Source: Nocardiopsis gilva YIM 90087
GTDB taxonomy: Bacteria > Actinomycetota > Actinomycetes > Streptosporangiales > Streptosporangiaceae
Assembly (NCBI RefSeq): GCF_002263495.1
Contig: NZ_CP022753.1
Coordinates: 3,100,001-3,164,000 of the forward strand
DNA length: 64,000 nt
Direction of reading: 5' to 3'
Shown: positions 62,504 to 64,000 of the stretch, one piece after another
Layout of the letters: the number at the start of each line of letters is the position of its first letter
Numbering within the stretch: position 1 is the first letter of the stretch
Translations under genes and position numbers: made by a program
The notes under the pieces: generated by a model
What the model was told of the DNA's origin: nothing
Database searches by the model: none
What the model saw: the letters and a program-made list of their open reading frames with translations, nothing else

Positions 62504-63856
62504 TCACCTCCGCTCGGCGATCATCGGCATCGCGTCCGGCCGGGGCGTGGCCGCGGGCACCTCGCGGACCGTGTGCCAGTAGGCCGGGCGCATCCGCCAG
62601 CGCGAGCACACGGTCGCGACGGCCACGGTCATCTCCGTCCAGGCGAACGCGTCGCCGACGCACCGGCGGTCGCCGTCGCCGAACGGGATGAAGGCGCCGT
62701 GGGGCAGGAGCCGCGAGCCCTCGGCGGTGCGCCAGCGGTCCGGGGTGAACCGGTCGGGGAAGCGGAACAGCCACGGGTTGCGGTGCACCGCGTAGGGGCT
62801 GATGGCGAGCTCGATCCCCTCGGGGAAGTGCACGCCGCCGATCTTCACCGGGGCGGTGGTGCGGCGCAGCAGCAGCGGCGCCGAATGCAGCCGGATCACC
62901 TCATTGAGCACCCGCTGCGTGTACTCCAGCCGCGCCAGGTCATCGTGGGTGCAGGGCCGCCCGCCGAGGACGGTGTCGACCTCCTCCCGCAGGCGGTCGG
63001 CCGCCTTGGGGTGCCGGGCCAGCTCGTGGAAGGTCCACGCCAGCGTGGCGGAGGCCGCCTCGGTGCCGGACATGAGCATGGCCATCAGCTCATCGCGGAT
63101 CCGCCCGTCGGACATGGCCGTCCCGGTCTCCGGGTCGCGGACCGACATCACCAGGGACAACAGGTCGTCGAAGTCCCCCTCGGCGCCGCGGCGCTCCTTG
63201 ATGAGGGCGTCGAGGACGAACCGCAGCCGCGCCGCCGCCGCGTCGTAGCTCTGGTGCGGGGACCTCGGCAGTCGGTCGAGCATCTGCGGCGTGATCGCGC
63301 GCGCGAGCGCTCCCTTGCTCACCACACGCGTGGAGTACCTGATCTCCGCGGCGGCGGAGCGGTCCAGGCCACTGGAGAAGACCGCTTCCAGGAGGATGCC
63401 GAGCACCAGGTCGAACATGGCCTCGTCCACCCGCACCATCTCACCGGGCCGCCAGGCGGCGATCAGCTCCTCGGCATGGTGGACGCTGATGGCGGTGTGC
63501 TCGGCGGCCGGAACCCGGTGGAGCGCCGAGAGCACGAGCCGCCGCTGCCGCTGGTGCACATCGCCCTCCGACGTCACCAGCCCGGACCCCAGGACGGGGC
63601 GCAGCCGCTCGTACACCCGCCCCCGACCGAGGGAGGCGGCCTTGGTGACCAGCGCCTCGTGCGCCAGGTCCGGATCGGTGACGAGGTAGACCGATGACGT
63701 GCCCACGTCGACGCGGACCATCCCGCCCTTCGGGCGCAGGGAGGCGAGGAACGCCAGCGGGCGGCGCCACAGCTGCAGCACATGCCCCGCCAGGGGGATC
63801 CGGCCGGGGGCAGCCGGGACGGAACCCAGAGAACCCAGCGAAGACAGGGCGGCCAT
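62504..63856 (-). CDS. cytochrome P450
   Basis: A 450-aa haem-thiolate oxygenase. The haem loop FIPFGDGDRRCVGDAFA has ligand C399; ExxR is present as EVIR, and FPDRFTPDRW is the PERF-like region. The I-helix reads SGTEAASATLAW: acid Glu is kept but the usual following Thr is Ala, so proton delivery may be unusual. N-terminus lacks a membrane anchor. AAGGAG 9 bases before ATG 63856. The sequence type is nearest in style to terpenoid-oxidising actinobacterial P450s, an impression only. Redox partners would be a ferredoxin and a reductase such as FprA. Confidence 0.93.
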   Translation of the reverse strand: MAALSSLGSLGSVPAAPGRIPLAGHVLQLWRRPLAFLASLRPKGGMVRVDVGTSSVYLVTDPDLAHEALVTKAASLGRGRVYERLRPVLGSGLVTSEGDVHQRQRRLVLSALHRVPAAEHTAISVHHAEELIAAWRPGEMVRVDEAMFDLVLGILLEAVFSSGLDRSAAAEIRYSTRVVSKGALARAITPQMLDRLPRSPHQSYDAAAARLRFVLDALIKERRGAEGDFDDLLSLVMSVRDPETGTAMSDGRIRDELMAMLMSGTEAASATLAWTFHELARHPKAADRLREEVDTVLGGRPCTHDDLARLEYTQRVLNEVIRLHSAPLLLRRTTAPVKIGGVHFPEGIELAISPYAVHRNPWLFRFPDRFTPDRWRTAEGSRLLPHGAFIPFGDGDRRCVGDAFAWTEMTVAVATVCSRWRMRPAYWHTVREVPAATPRPDAMPMIAERR

Positions 63857-64000
63857 GGTGCGTCTCTCCTTCGCCTCTGCGTCGCTCCTCCGGCCAGTAC
63901 GCGCGGAGTGATCAAGGGCTGTCAAGATCCCCCGAGGCGATGAAAGCATCGATCGTCCTGCGGGGATCCACACGCAGAGAAACGGACCGCCACACCGCGC
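63857..64000. other. upstream region of the P450 gene to the window end
   Basis: 144 bases without a supported gene; the P450 promoter should lie here. No other feature seen. Confidence 0.35.

Overview
The window is very GC-rich, with strongly G/C-biased third codon positions, many GTG starts, actinobacterial gene families (DUF3040, DevR/DevS, FprA, MdcB/D/E/G, SapB-like lanthipeptides) and a DtxR/IdeR-type iron box. It fits a filamentous actinomycete; the men-gene layout and family mix suggest the Nocardiopsaceae (Nocardiopsis or a relative), but that placement is an inference. No rRNA, tRNA, CRISPR array or intact transposase gene was found.

Layout: (1) 1-7.2 kb is a menaquinone block: menE (leftward, cut by the window edge and apparently frameshifted), then menB, menC, menD rightward, a DUF952-cupin fusion, and menF leftward. 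Together these convert chorismate to 1,4-dihydroxy-2-naphthoyl-CoA. (2) 7.4-22 kb holds a secreted GH10-like lipoprotein, a DUF3040 membrane protein, a class B penicillin-binding protein with a disturbed N-terminus, iron-box-preceded fprA, a PlsC acyltransferase, a cyclase-family protein, a FUSC transporter-like protein, a DUF1963 protein, a coiled-coil protein with a possible zinc motif, and an FMN-binding protein. (3) 22-31 kb: aldo/keto reductase with divergent MerR regulator, GNAT, ketopantoate-reductase-like protein, two LysR regulators, an EamA exporter, a small HTH protein and a Vps62-like membrane protein. (4) 31-37 kb: a partial malonate decarboxylase cluster (frameshifted mdcB, fused mdcD-mdcE, mdcG; no mdcA or mdcC), a carboxylate-amine ligase and an AlkB-like dioxygenase.

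(5) 37.3-43.7 kb is the most striking region: two tandem class III lanthipeptide modules, each a LanKC synthetase followed by a very small SapB/AmfS-type precursor gene and a terminator. One precursor has two S-x2-S-x3-C ring motifs like SapB; the other is 32 residues long and ends at its only ring. (6) 44-52.2 kb is a leftward five-gene cluster: SWIM zinc-finger protein, DUF5691, MoxR ATPase, DUF5682 (TraB/ChaN-like) and VWA protein, interrupted by a 160-bp MITE-like element and one of three related long palindromes. (7) 52.4-58.9 kb: an O-methyltransferase and a DevR/DevS (DosR/DosS)-type locus with a universal stress protein, an HTH-PPOX fusion and a STAS protein; three DosR-like boxes lie in front of these genes. 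(8) 58.9-64 kb: two bacterial PH-domain membrane proteins (YdbS/YdbT-like), an SPFH protein with a ribbon-helix-helix partner, and a cytochrome P450.

Five conserved genes or gene starts (menE, the PBP, mdcB, the carboxylate-amine ligase, DUF5691) show single-base frame breaks, several in homopolymer runs. This could be sequencing or assembly indels rather than true decay, so those genes are annotated as continuous loci with the break position given.
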